Positions 1-7,824 are shown, numbered from the stretch's first letter. The stretch is DNA of 20,932 bases from GWA1-54-12 sp964489845 (GCA_964489845.1 CAZAZV010000012.1:1-20932); one strand, 5' to 3'. The notes: a model not told the origin generated them from the sequence alone. Made by a program: numbers and translations.

Positions 1-336
1 CAACAGTACCTGCCCGATGCAAGCACCATCCTGCTCCTCGTCAGTTTCCAAGCGGAAGGAACCGTCGGGAGGAAATTACAGGAAGGCGCACGAGCAGTGG
101 TTATCGGCGGAGAAAAAATCGAGGTGAAGGCGAGCGTGCGTTCACTCACAGGATATTCCGCGCACGCGGACCAGCCGCAGCTTTTGGATTGGCTCCGCCC
201 CGCGCGGTTCTCGCTGAAACAGGTGTTCGTCGTGCAGGGGGAGGCAGACGAGATGACGTCCTTGTCCGTCGCGATCGCGGACCAACTCGCGGTGTCGTCG
301 CACATACCGAAGGAAGGGGAAACTGTTATACTATAA
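1..336 (+). CDS. MBL-fold/beta-CASP RNase-like metallo-hydrolase, C-terminal fragment
   Basis: Only the last 111 codons are in the window; the reading frame is open from base 1, so the start lies to the left. The fragment carries the typical C-terminal half of beta-CASP metallo-beta-lactamase-fold nucleases (CPSF73/YSH1-like bacterial RNases): an SFQAEGTVGRKL segment, an IEVKASV strand and the GYSAHADQ motif, whose His is a zinc ligand in this family. A strand and helix follow (QVFVVQGEADEMTSL), as in the family's end. Members act on RNA in the cytoplasm; the exact substrate here is unknown. The stop codon overlaps the -10 box proposed for the next gene, which starts 4 nt downstream. Confidence 0.85.
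   Translation, partial: QQYLPDASTILLLVSFQAEGTVGRKLQEGARAVVIGGEKIEVKASVRSLTGYSAHADQPQLLDWLRPARFSLKQVFVVQGEADEMTSLSVAIADQLAVSSHIPKEGETVIL
324..332 (+). promoter_or_regulatory. Extended -10 promoter for the SLOG gene
   Basis: TGTTATACT is a good extended -10 (TGn + TATACT) ending 7 nt before the ATG at 340. No convincing -35 is seen. The predicted transcription start falls on or next to the start codon, so the mRNA would be leaderless. The same nine bases recur at 2122-2130 with the same spacing. Confidence 0.55.
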
Positions 337-339
337 CGT

Positions 340-921
340 ATGGCGAGAGATTTATTCAGGCCGACGTATAAGATTTGCGTTTCCGGTGCAGCAGAGACGG
401 GGCACTGCGCCGAGGGAGCGCGCGAGAAAGCGGAGCTTCTCGGGCGGGAAATCGCGTCTCGCGGGTATGTTCTCGTGACCGGCGCGACGACTGGTATGCC
501 GTACTGGGCCGCGAAGGGCGCGAAGGAAGAAGGGGGTATTGTCATCGGATTCTCGCCGGCAGCGTCGCGTATCGCACACGTGAAAACATACCACCTCCCC
601 CTCGATTACCATGACGTCATCGTGTACACCGGTTTCGAGTACGGAGGGCGGAATCTGATTCTCACACGTTCTGCTGATGCAATAGTAACTGTGTGCGGTC
701 GCATTGGAACCCTGAACGAATACACGTCGGCATTCGAAGACGGCAAGCCCATCGGTGTTTTGGAGGGAACAGGCGGTACGGCGGATATGTTGAAAAATAT
801 TCTTGCGGGAGCACACCGCGGCGTCGGCAAAACCGTGTTCTCGTCCGACCCCTCGAAGCTTCTCGACGAACTCACGAAGCTGATGGAGGAGCAGGACAAG
901 GAGAATCATATTCATGGGTGA
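340..921 (+). CDS. LOG/SLOG-family Rossmann-fold protein (TIGR00725-like)
   Basis: The 193-aa protein has a Rossmann nucleotide-binding fold. An N-terminal strand and glycine loop (KICVSGAAETGHC) is followed by a second strand (GYVLVTGATTG). A YGGRNLIL segment and then CGRIGTLNEYTSAFEDGK correspond to the PGGxGTxxE region of the LOG / 'lysine decarboxylase-like' family, with the first residues altered (CGR instead of PGG). The conserved Glu is kept. Family members bind or hydrolyse nucleotides (LOG proteins release cytokinin bases from nucleoside monophosphates; others sense nucleotide signals). The substrate here cannot be told. The 3' end overlaps the permease gene by 8 nt, so the two are probably co-transcribed. 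Confidence 0.75.
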   Translation: MARDLFRPTYKICVSGAAETGHCAEGAREKAELLGREIASRGYVLVTGATTGMPYWAAKGAKEEGGIVIGFSPAASRIAHVKTYHLPLDYHDVIVYTGFEYGGRNLILTRSADAIVTVCGRIGTLNEYTSAFEDGKPIGVLEGTGGTADMLKNILAGAHRGVGKTVFSSDPSKLLDELTKLMEEQDKENHIHG

Positions 922-2023
922 GGTGCGGCGGGTCCTGCTCGCCGTGTCCATGTTCGCCGGCACCATCATCGGTGCGGGCGTTTTTTCTTTGCCGTATATC
1001 CTGTCGAAGACCGGCATGCTCCTTGGTGGAGCGCTCCTTCTGCTCTTCAGCGCATTCTACGCCGTCATCTACCGCCGCTATGCCGACGTGTATCACCAGT
1101 TTCATGGCGAGGAACAAAACCATCGGTTTGTGTACCTGTCGGAGCGGTTACTTTCTCCCGCAGCGGCTGGCACAGCCGCATTCGTCGTCATCGCCGAACT
1201 TTTTTTCACGCTCGCGGCGTATATCATCCTATCGGCGAGTTTCGCGGGGCTTCTGGGAGTGCCGCAGCATATCGCGTGGTTTGTCTTTTGGGCAATTGGG
1301 TCGACGCTCCTCTTCGCTCGGGCGCGGATGCTCGGCATATTCGAGTTCCTGGGGACGCTCGGTATCATCGCTATCGGAGTTCTCTTCGTCGTACTGCGCG
1401 GCACGGCATCTCTTCCGTTGTTCCCCGCGAACACGCCGACGCTCCCTGAGGTGCTGTCATTTTTTGGGGTACTGGTATTCATGCTCTCTGGCCGACCAGC
1501 GGTCCCTGAAGCGTACAAATTTTTCAGCGGGAAGCGCATGCCGTGGAACGTACTTGTGCTTGGCGTTGCCGTACCACTCGTCTTTTACGTGTTTTTCGGC
1601 GTTGGCGTGTTGCACCTTACCGCATACCCGGCGACGGATACGGTGAGCGGGCTCGTTGCGCTCCCGCCGCTTGTGACATGCCTCATCGGCATCCTCGGCC
1701 TCCTCACGCTCCTCACGTCGTATCTCACCATCGGAGACAACGCGAAGGACATTTTGGAAGACGACGTGTTTCACGAAAAAACGCACGCGGTGACACTCAC
1801 GCTTTTCTTACCGCTTCTTCTTGTCATGTTCGGCCTGCGCGAGTTCATCACGGTTATCGGCGTCGCGGGCGGCATCTTTCTCGCGCTCGAAGCAATCTTC
1901 ATCAATCGTATGTGGGAACGAACATTTCGCGCCTCGCCGCTCGCACCAATGAGCGTGGCAATTTACCTCGTCTTCGGCGCCGCACTTGCGGCGGAGGCAG
2001 CTCTTTTAGTAGGATTGCTATAA
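914..2023 (+). CDS. APC/HAAAP-type amino-acid permease
   Basis: A 369-aa polytopic inner-membrane protein with about 11 hydrophobic segments. The N-terminal helix contains GTIIGAGVFSLPY, the signature unwound-helix motif of the aromatic/hydroxy amino-acid permease group (tryptophan/tyrosine permease-like, LeuT fold), which imports amino acids with a coupled ion. This fits an organism with reduced biosynthesis, but the substrate is not readable. The ATG at 914 lies inside the 3' end of the SLOG gene, indicating translational coupling. It is slightly shorter than the usual 400 aa. The tRNA-Arg gene starts one base after its stop codon. Confidence 0.8.
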   Translation: MGEVRRVLLAVSMFAGTIIGAGVFSLPYILSKTGMLLGGALLLLFSAFYAVIYRRYADVYHQFHGEEQNHRFVYLSERLLSPAAAGTAAFVVIAELFFTLAAYIILSASFAGLLGVPQHIAWFVFWAIGSTLLFARARMLGIFEFLGTLGIIAIGVLFVVLRGTASLPLFPANTPTLPEVLSFFGVLVFMLSGRPAVPEAYKFFSGKRMPWNVLVLGVAVPLVFYVFFGVGVLHLTAYPATDTVSGLVALPPLVTCLIGILGLLTLLTSYLTIGDNAKDILEDDVFHEKTHAVTLTLFLPLLLVMFGLREFITVIGVAGGIFLALEAIFINRMWERTFRASPLAPMSVAIYLVFGAALAAEAALLVGLL

Positions 2024-2024
2024 C

Positions 2025-2101
2025 GTCCCCGTGGCTTAATTGGACAAAGCGTCAGCCTCCGGAGCTGAAGATTGCGCGTTCGAGTCGCGCCGGGGACACC
2101 A
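2025..2101 (+). tRNA. tRNA-Arg (anticodon CCG)
   Basis: A 77-nt cloverleaf can be folded by hand. The acceptor arms are GTCCCCG/CGGGGAC, the D stem GCTT/AAGC, the anticodon stem TCAGC/GCTGA with loop CTCCGGA (anticodon CCG at 2059-2061), and the T stem GCGCG/CGCGC with loop TTCGAGT. The discriminator is A2098 and the CCA end is encoded at 2099-2101. It reads CGG arginine codons. It starts directly after the permease stop and may be processed from the same transcript. Confidence 0.95.
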
Positions 2102-2121
2102 CATCACTTCGCCACCTCCGG

Positions 2122-2130
2122 TGTTATACT
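2122..2130 (+). promoter_or_regulatory. Extended -10 promoter for the cupredoxin-like gene
   Basis: TGTTATACT lies 7 nt before the ATG at 2138, the same box and spacing as upstream of 340. No clear -35 is seen. It favours the ATG at 2138 over the GTG at 2135 as the start codon and predicts a leaderless mRNA. Confidence 0.5.
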
Positions 2131-2137
2131 GTGAGTG

Positions 2138-2704
2138 ATGCACATCGAGAACGTCGTGAAGGTGATTATCACGGTTTTTCTCATCGGGCTTATCGTCCTT
2201 TTCGTGACGTTTTTCACGATTCTCGGCCTCACGCCGACACAGCGACTGGGTAAGGCGCTTGAGGCGAAAAACGCGACGTCGAGCGAAACCGGTACTCCTC
2301 TGACGAATTTGCCAAACCCACTCCTCGCGCTTGTTTCATCGACGGAGGAGAGTGCTCCGCGGCCGGCAGCATCTCAACCCTCTTCCGTGCAAGGCTCCGG
2401 CGAGACGCAGCCGGGGACTGTCGTATATCTCAATCAGGGTCCGCCGGGAGGCGTGACGGCGACGCTCAACCACGGCGAAATTGATGTCACGAAATTCGCC
2501 GCGACATTCAACGGCCAGAAAGAACTCTGGTTCCATTCGGTGGATGCTACGTATACCGTGAAGATACCGGCGTACGGTCTCTCACAGACCATCAATGCCG
2601 GCGAGACGAGGCTCATCGCGTTCCAAGCGACGCAGAGGGGGACGTTCGACGTGATGTGTGACGGTTGCGCGCCGGACTTCAAGGCGACGCTTATCGTGCA
2701 GTAA
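2138..2704 (+). CDS. Membrane-anchored cupredoxin-like protein with degenerate CuA site
   Basis: 188 aa from the ATG at 2138. A single transmembrane anchor (about residues 7-30) is followed by a Ser/Thr/Pro-rich linker (about 45-90) and a C-terminal beta domain. The last 60 residues line up with the cupredoxin domain of cytochrome oxidase subunit II: VDATYTVKIPAYGLSQ for DVxHSFxVPxLGxK, then NAGET for PG(R), then GTFDVMCDGCAPDF for GxYxGQCAExCGxxH. The first His ligand position is Tyr139, the second His and the Met are gone, and two cysteines remain (Cys174, Cys177). A working CuA centre is therefore unlikely; the pair could bind a different metal or form a disulfide. No oxidase genes are nearby. 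The domain should face outside the membrane. Confidence 0.6.
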   Translation: MHIENVVKVIITVFLIGLIVLFVTFFTILGLTPTQRLGKALEAKNATSSETGTPLTNLPNPLLALVSSTEESAPRPAASQPSSVQGSGETQPGTVVYLNQGPPGGVTATLNHGEIDVTKFAATFNGQKELWFHSVDATYTVKIPAYGLSQTINAGETRLIAFQATQRGTFDVMCDGCAPDFKATLIVQ

Positions 2705-2719
2705 GGATGTATTCCTGTG

Positions 2720-2766
2720 GATAACTTTATGGGTATCGGATACCCATAAAGTTATCTTAATTTTAT
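2720..2766. terminator. Bidirectional terminator between the cupredoxin-like gene and tyrS
   Basis: A perfect 18-bp inverted repeat (2720-2737 against 2739-2756, one base between) is followed on the plus strand by the T-rich run TTAATTTTAT. The right arm contains the tyrS stop codon (2752-2754 on the minus strand), so the convergent genes share this hairpin. Confidence 0.8.
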
Positions 2767-3933
2767 TTTATAGAAGCGGTGCTTGCCGATTTTCACGATA
2801 TCACCGTCTTTCTTGGGGTAGATTTTCCCCGCTTCCAATTTCTCGCCGTTTAACGTTACAGCGCCTTGTTCCACGAGTCGCCGTATCTCGTTGTTGCTTT
2901 TTGCTACGCCGCTTTCTCTGACAAGCATTGCGGCCGTTCCCTGTGTAAGCTCTAATGGATTGGCTAATGTAATGACGAGCTCCGGCACATCCTCTGGTAC
3001 CGCGCCTTCTGAAAACGTTTTCACGAATGCCTCACGGGCGGCGCGGGCTTTCACTTCTCCGTGATAGAGTGCGGTAATCGTTTCGGCAAGGAGGAGCTTT
3101 GCGTCGCGGGGATGTGCGTCTTTCGGCGCGTTAACATCCGTCAGCGTTTCAAAATATCTCGGGACGAGTGCGTCGGGAACGGTCATCAATTTTCCGAACA
3201 TCTCACGCGGCTCTTCCGTGATGCCGACGTAATTGCCGTACGACTTACTCATTTTCCGCGTGCCGTCGGTGCCTTCGATAAGTGGCGTTGTGAGGATGTC
3301 CTGCTCCGGCACATTGAAATGCCGCTGTACCCGCCGTCCCATGAGCAGATTGAATTTCTGGTCGGTGCCGCCGAGCTCGAGGTCGGCGCGCACGGCGACG
3401 GAGTCGTATCCCTGGAGAAGGGAATAGAAGAGTTCCAAGAGCGTGATGTCGTTTCCTTCTTTCACGCGCTTCTGAAAGTCGCTTCGCTCAAGCAGTTGCT
3501 GAACCGACGCGGAGCGACTTATCTCCAGAAGTTCTTTCAGCCCCTTCCCGAGCCACTTGCTGTTGTGGTATATTTCCGCTTTCTTCACATCAATGACGCG
3601 CCCCGCCTCAGCAAGATATTTTTTTTCATTTGTCTTGATTTCTTTTTCGGTAAGGGGCGGGCGGGTTTTGTCGCGCCCCGACGGGTCTCCGATTTGCGCG
3701 GTGAAGTCGCCGATGATGAGGACGATCCGGTGCCCCGCATCCTGGAATTGCCGCAGCTTGCGGAGTACGACGGTGTGCCCGAGGTGAAGGTCCGGTGCCG
3801 TCGGGTCGATGCCGAGCTTCACGCGCAGCGTGTCTCCCTCGCGGAGGCGCCGTTCCAAGTGCCCGCGCTCCACGATTTCCTCGACGCCGCGCGAGAGGAG
3901 CGTTTCGATGGTTTTTTCATCCGTTTTCGGCAT
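2752..3933 (-). CDS. tyrS: Tyrosyl-tRNA synthetase (TyrZ-like type)
   Basis: 393 aa from the ATG at 3933; it charges tRNA-Tyr with tyrosine in the cytoplasm. The class I signatures are clear: HLGH (residues 50-53) after GIDPTAPDL, and RKMSKSYGNYVG as the KMSKS loop. An ELGGTDQKFNLL segment forms part of the tyrosine pocket, and there is a C-terminal S4 RNA-binding domain (about residues 330-393, VTLNGEKLEAGKIYPKKDGD). The PDLHLGHTVVLRKLRQFQ pattern fits the TyrZ (type 2) branch. The frame stays open upstream to 4164, but that extension is low-complexity and overlaps the divergent gene. The start at 3933 was chosen because TATACT sits 6 nt upstream; an ATG at 3939 is the alternative. Confidence 0.95.
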   Translation of the reverse strand: MPKTDEKTIETLLSRGVEEIVERGHLERRLREGDTLRVKLGIDPTAPDLHLGHTVVLRKLRQFQDAGHRIVLIIGDFTAQIGDPSGRDKTRPPLTEKEIKTNEKKYLAEAGRVIDVKKAEIYHNSKWLGKGLKELLEISRSASVQQLLERSDFQKRVKEGNDITLLELFYSLLQGYDSVAVRADLELGGTDQKFNLLMGRRVQRHFNVPEQDILTTPLIEGTDGTRKMSKSYGNYVGITEEPREMFGKLMTVPDALVPRYFETLTDVNAPKDAHPRDAKLLLAETITALYHGEVKARAAREAFVKTFSEGAVPEDVPELVITLANPLELTQGTAAMLVRESGVAKSNNEIRRLVEQGAVTLNGEKLEAGKIYPKKDGDIVKIGKHRFYKIKLR

Positions 3934-3939
3934 ACCCAT

Positions 3940-3945
3940 AGTATA
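3940..3945 (-). promoter_or_regulatory. -10 box of tyrS
   Basis: Read on the minus strand, TATACT lies 6 nt before the ATG at 3933. This predicts a leaderless transcript and rules against the upstream in-frame extension. It is divergent from, and only 10 nt away from, the -35 of the promoter for the 4018 gene. Confidence 0.5.
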
Positions 3946-3955
3946 GACGCTCGGC

Positions 3956-3983
3956 TTGACGCGGGGAATACCCGTCCTATGAT
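3956..3983 (+). promoter_or_regulatory. Promoter of the small basic protein gene
   Basis: TTGACG (3956-3961) and TATGAT (3978-3983) are separated by 16 bp, a near-consensus sigma70-type promoter. It gives a leader of about 27 nt that contains a Shine-Dalgarno-like AAGGGGGT about 8 nt before the ATG at 4018. It is the only promoter in the first 8 kb here with both a good -35 and a leader. Confidence 0.55.
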
Positions 3984-4017
3984 GGGATGCAGCATTCTTC
4001 GAAGGGGGTAACGCACT

Positions 4018-4275
4018 ATGTCGCAGTGGAGCGGGTGGACTCCCGTTGGTCACGGCGAGTTTGTGGCAGAGAAACTCGTTGAGCACAGCGACGGCACCTT
4101 GACGCTGCATCGTCTGTTTACCCGCTACGGCAGCCGCCACTACCACTACCACCTTTGGTGGCACATCGACCGAGCCGGGAAAACCATCGATTCCGGCACG
4201 TCGGTCAAAAGCAAAAAGGAGGAGAAGCGGCGGAAACGCAAGAAAGGACGCGCGCGGCGGACGGTGCGCGGATAG
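4018..4275 (+). CDS. Small His/Trp-rich basic protein of unknown function
   Basis: An 85-aa protein I do not recognise. It has a strong Shine-Dalgarno, its own promoter and a following terminator, so it looks like a real monocistronic gene. The first about 60 residues contain an aromatic and histidine-rich stretch (RHYHYHLWWHID) preceded by TLTLHRLF, suggesting a small beta-rich domain. The last about 25 residues are a run of Lys/Arg with a few Glu, of the type that binds nucleic acid or ribosomes, and likely disordered. No signal peptide or membrane segment is seen. It could be a nucleic-acid-binding accessory protein, but that rests only on charge. Confidence 0.6.
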   Translation: MSQWSGWTPVGHGEFVAEKLVEHSDGTLTLHRLFTRYGSRHYHYHLWWHIDRAGKTIDSGTSVKSKKEEKRRKRKKGRARRTVRG

Positions 4276-4283
4276 CGAAGCAT

Positions 4284-4310
4284 GAGTCCCGCTCTGGCGG
4301 GACTCTTTTC
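4284..4310 (+). terminator. Rho-independent terminator after the 4018 gene
   Basis: A 9-bp GC-rich stem GAGTCCCGC/GCGGGACTC (4284-4292 / 4297-4305) with loop TCTG is followed by TTTT. It closes the small basic protein gene before the clpP promoter. Confidence 0.9.
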
Positions 4311-4324
4311 ATTTCGGATACATT

Positions 4325-4333
4325 TGCTATGAT
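4325..4333 (+). promoter_or_regulatory. Extended -10 promoter of clpP
   Basis: TGCTATGAT (TGn + TATGAT) lies 6 nt before the ATG at 4340, directly after the terminator of the previous gene. No Shine-Dalgarno fits between box and ATG, so a leaderless mRNA is predicted. Confidence 0.55.
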
Positions 4334-4339
4334 ACGGCT

Positions 4340-4921
4340 ATGAATCTCATACCAACGGTTATCGAGCGGAACGGGCGGGTGGAGCGCGCGTACGACATCT
4401 ACTCGCGACTCCTCGAGGAGCGGATTATTTTCCTCGGCGGCGTGATTAACGACGCGGTGGCGAACAGCGTCATTGCCCAGCTTTTGTTTCTCGACCACAA
4501 GGACTCGAAGAAGGACATCATGCTGTACCTGAACACGCCGGGCGGCTCCGTGACGGCGGGCATGGCGATTTACGACACGATGCGGCACGTGAAGTCACCG
4601 GTCTCGACCATGTGCGTCGGCATCGCGGCATCCATGGGCGCGGTCCTACTCCTCGCGGGAGAGAGAGGGAAGCGATTCATTCTCCCGAACTCCGAAGTGC
4701 TGCTGCACCAGGTGATGGGGGGCGTCGAGGGACAGGCAATTGAAATAGAAATCACTGCGAAGCATATCGTGAAACTCAAGAATAAGCTGAACGAAATCAT
4801 CGCGCAGCACACCGGACAGTCGCTCAAGAAAGTGGAAGGCGACACCGACCGCGATTTTTGGCTTGATGCCGAAGAGGCGAAGAAGTACGGCATTGTTGAC
4901 AAAGTCATTAAGAAGAAATAG
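4340..4921 (+). CDS. clpP: ATP-dependent Clp protease proteolytic subunit
   Basis: A 193-aa serine peptidase, normal length for ClpP, forming the barrel that degrades proteins fed by Clp ATPases in the cytoplasm. The catalytic triad is visible: Ser98 in GIAASMGAVLL, His123 in SEVLLHQVMGG, and Asp172 in DTDRDFWL. The NTPGGSVTAGMAIYDTM segment is typical. There is almost no N-terminal propeptide. A strong promoter-like box sits 6 nt before the ATG. No clpX is adjacent. Confidence 0.96.
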   Translation: MNLIPTVIERNGRVERAYDIYSRLLEERIIFLGGVINDAVANSVIAQLLFLDHKDSKKDIMLYLNTPGGSVTAGMAIYDTMRHVKSPVSTMCVGIAASMGAVLLLAGERGKRFILPNSEVLLHQVMGGVEGQAIEIEITAKHIVKLKNKLNEIIAQHTGQSLKKVEGDTDRDFWLDAEEAKKYGIVDKVIKKK

Positions 4922-4936
4922 CACGAAGCGCCGTTA

Positions 4937-4945
4937 TGATATAAT
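4937..4945 (+). promoter_or_regulatory. Extended -10 promoter of the surface protein gene
   Basis: TGATATAAT, a perfect extended -10, ends 6 nt before the ATG at 4952. The GAGG between box and ATG is too close to act as a normal Shine-Dalgarno. A leaderless mRNA is predicted. Confidence 0.6.
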
Positions 4946-4951
4946 GAGGCT

Positions 4952-7738
4952 ATGCGGAGATGCATAGCCTTGCTTGTTGGGTTTGGAATTGTGAGTGCGG
5001 TATGTATTATCACGGCCACGTTTACGTCGGTCGCGCACGCGGTTTCGCCGGCGGCGCCGACCGGCTTGAGCGTGAACCCGCTCTCCTCCTGCGCCTTGCA
5101 GATCCAGTGGAACGACAGCACGAATCCGGACGGGATGCAGTACGACGTGGAACGTGACAATGTTGTGGTACCAGATCTTGCTCAAAAAAGCGGCGGCAAT
5201 ACCGTATTCGATTTTAACGATGAGTACTTGTATAGCAGCGGCACTATGTCGCCTTGGTATGAGGCGAGTAACTCAAGCACCTTCCTAGACCCGGGAACGA
5301 CGTTTTCATACCGCGTGCGCGCGTATGACCCCAATACCGGGATATCCTCTCCATGGGTTGGGCCCCAGAGCGCTGCGACATTCGCCCTTCCTCCGGCGCC
5401 GGGTGCCCCGATAGGCAATGTGGTTACCTCGACCGATGGGGGGAATTTGAAAATAAATTTTTCCACCTCCACGACGTCTTCGCTGTTTTTTACCTACGGG
5501 CGTTTCCAAATTTTCATAGCCACGTCTTCCGACGGCGGAGCGACGTCTCAAGGATTTTCGTTGCTCGAGAACGTCCCCGCCAGTGCAACCGGCTTTCTTC
5601 AGCCCGACGGTTCTTATACGTATGAATTTACCCCCCCGGACAAAGATTGGTTGTATCGATTTGAGATTTACGCCGAAGAAGTTGGGGGACTAGGGTGCGA
5701 TTATACGAGATCGACGCAGGTTGTGCTCTCTGCATCATACGCGCCTCTTGCGGTTCCTGCGCGACCACAGAACCCTACCGCTTCATTTGATGGTTCGTCG
5801 ATAAACCTCACGTGGACGAATGCGCAGGTCAACCCGGGAATAAACCACGTTGAGTTACAGCGTTCATTGGACAGCAGTTTTTCAACGCTCGGTCTCGATG
5901 CCAATCTTTCCGCCAGTGCGCAGTCGTATACCGACTCGAACGTGAATGTGAATACCCCCACGACGTATTACTACCGCGTCCGCGCGTGCTTCGATTCGGG
6001 AACCGCTTACTGCTCTTTCTGGTCGCCGACCGTGTCTCAAGGTACCGCCATTTCACAACCGCAGGGCGTTGAGGCGCGGGTCGCGTATGCGACGACGACG
6101 TCCGGTGGCTCGGCCGATGTACAAATCATCTGGCAGGAATCGACCATTCTGGCCGGTTCGACGCTTTTCATCCAGCGACAGAACCCCGACGGTAGTACGA
6201 GTACGGTTGCTGCACTGGGTGCAAGCGATCCGAGCCGCCAGGCGATGTACTATATTGATGCGGGACTTCCTCTCGGCGACACCTACGCCTATCGATTGGA
6301 GGTCGTGAAGGGGAACGACGGCTCTGGTTGGACTTCTTATATGCCAGCACATCTTTATCTCCGCTACGTGTTGCATGGCGTCGCGTGGGCGTCGACACAA
6401 CCGGGATACGGCGTCGGATGGGTTAAGTTCAGTTCCGATAACTACAATGGCAGTGCGAGCACCAATTTTCCGTACAGCGTGCAAGTCGACACGAACGGCT
6501 TAATGTCCGGCGAGGCGTGGGCGGGTGCGTATGGCTGGCTTTCGTTCGACCAAAACGATTTGACGGGATGCCCGAGCGGGGCGTGCACCGCGAACGTCGA
6601 TTTGACTACCGGCAAACTATCCGGCTGGGCCCGTTTCGTGAACAGCAGGAACAATTGGCAAGGATGGGACGGATGGGTTCATCTGGCGGGCGCCGCCAAC
6701 GACGGAACGATGTACGGCGTGCAATTTACGAGCACCTCTACCGCACAGACGCAACTTACCGGTTACGCATGGGGCGGGAGCGTGGGAGGGTGGATAAAAT
6801 TCAGCGGAACCGCCCTTGACGGGTCCAACTATGCCGTAACGGCGACGCGAGTGAATACGCCGCCGAGCGTGAGCACGACGGGGAATACGGTTACCACGCC
6901 GAACTGGTGCGAAGTGACGGACAGCATTGCGACCATGGTGAACTGGAGCGATTCCGACCCCGACGTCTTTACGGCTCCCGGCGGCACCATCGTCGCGGCC
7001 CAGGTTAGGTTCGACGACGGAGCAGGTGACACGTATACGACCGGTAATATCGACCCCGCTCAATGGACATGCACGAGCGGCAACACGTCATGTACGTGGA
7101 ACAGTGGAGGTGAGAGCATCACACTCACGAATACCAACGTGTCCGGGAGCGATCAGGGCAACGGGGTCTATACGCTCAAGAACCCACTCGGATACAGCGA
7201 TTCGGCAAAGACATACAGCGACACTCCGCTCATACCTGGCAAGACGTACGAAGTGTACGTACAGGTTGCTGACGGTTTTGATAAGTCGGGATGGGTGGAT
7301 ACCGGAGCGGGCGTTACTATGGCGCCGTACTATGCTCCTCTTCCGACCGTGGCGTGGACGCCCAATCCGGTGACGGGCCCCATCGTACAGTTCCGAGACG
7401 CAAGCATTGACCGGTCGGGAGGCGTTCCCTCTACCGACCCCATCGCTTCGTATGCGTGGCAGGCGTGCCCGTCCGGTTCCGGATGCACCTACAGCCAGAT
7501 TTCGAATCAGGCGGGTGCCAGTACGACCGTTGTGTACACCAACTTCGGGAATACCGGGAGCGACGACATCAACCTCGTGATTACCGGCACCAATGCGAAT
7601 TTCTACAGTGGAAACAAATATTCGTGCTCTGTGTCGTATGACGTCGCAGATGGTCCAACGGGCGCGCCCACGCCGCCGGGCGGTACCACGTCAACCAACA
7701 CCGGTGCGGTGAAGCGGAGGATATTCATAGAGAAATAG
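4952..7738 (+). CDS. Large secreted Fn3/GW-repeat surface protein
   Basis: 928 aa with a Sec signal peptide (positive MRRC, hydrophobic core, likely cut after AHA near residue 30). Residues about 31-470 hold four fibronectin-III-like domains, recognised by APTGLSVN, IQWND, FSYRVRAYD, LTWTNAQ and YYYRVRAC blocks. Residues about 470-620 hold four degenerate repeats of the form GxAW..GW(V/L/I)xF (HGVAWASTQPGYGVGWVKF, SGEAWAGAYGWLSF, SGWARF..GWDGWVHL, TGYAWGGSVGGWIKF). The C-terminal 300 residues look like Ig/PKD-type beta domains with paired cysteines, ending in a Gly/Thr linker and a short basic tail. No sortase or membrane anchor is seen. It lies just upstream of the pilus cluster; an adhesin or surface-layer role is an inference. 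Confidence 0.75.
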   Translation: MRRCIALLVGFGIVSAVCIITATFTSVAHAVSPAAPTGLSVNPLSSCALQIQWNDSTNPDGMQYDVERDNVVVPDLAQKSGGNTVFDFNDEYLYSSGTMSPWYEASNSSTFLDPGTTFSYRVRAYDPNTGISSPWVGPQSAATFALPPAPGAPIGNVVTSTDGGNLKINFSTSTTSSLFFTYGRFQIFIATSSDGGATSQGFSLLENVPASATGFLQPDGSYTYEFTPPDKDWLYRFEIYAEEVGGLGCDYTRSTQVVLSASYAPLAVPARPQNPTASFDGSSINLTWTNAQVNPGINHVELQRSLDSSFSTLGLDANLSASAQSYTDSNVNVNTPTTYYYRVRACFDSGTAYCSFWSPTVSQGTAISQPQGVEARVAYATTTSGGSADVQIIWQESTILAGSTLFIQRQNPDGSTSTVAALGASDPSRQAMYYIDAGLPLGDTYAYRLEVVKGNDGSGWTSYMPAHLYLRYVLHGVAWASTQPGYGVGWVKFSSDNYNGSASTNFPYSVQVDTNGLMSGEAWAGAYGWLSFDQNDLTGCPSGACTANVDLTTGKLSGWARFVNSRNNWQGWDGWVHLAGAANDGTMYGVQFTSTSTAQTQLTGYAWGGSVGGWIKFSGTALDGSNYAVTATRVNTPPSVSTTGNTVTTPNWCEVTDSIATMVNWSDSDPDVFTAPGGTIVAAQVRFDDGAGDTYTTGNIDPAQWTCTSGNTSCTWNSGGESITLTNTNVSGSDQGNGVYTLKNPLGYSDSAKTYSDTPLIPGKTYEVYVQVADGFDKSGWVDTGAGVTMAPYYAPLPTVAWTPNPVTGPIVQFRDASIDRSGGVPSTDPIASYAWQACPSGSGCTYSQISNQAGASTTVVYTNFGNTGSDDINLVITGTNANFYSGNKYSCSVSYDVADGPTGAPTPPGGTTSTNTGAVKRRIFIEK

Positions 7739-7779
7739 GTTGCAAGCACAGAGCGCACCGTGAGCAGTGCAAGACCATA

Positions 7780-7824
7780 GAAGTCGGACTTCCTGCAGAG
7801 AAATTTGGAAGTCCGACTTCCTTT
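7780..7824. terminator. Long hairpin between the surface protein gene and pilM
   Basis: A perfect 14-bp inverted repeat (7780-7793 GAAGTCGGACTTCC against 7807-7820) with a 13-nt loop is followed by CTTTC. Each arm is itself nearly palindromic (GAAGTC/GACTTC). It probably ends the surface-protein transcript, though the T tract is short. It may instead be a dispersed repeat reused as a terminator. Confidence 0.6.

Noticed and set aside
3934..4164. N-terminal extension of tyrS to an upstream start at 4164
   Set aside because: It is low-complexity, overlaps the divergent gene and its promoter, and TATACT lies just before the ATG at 3933.
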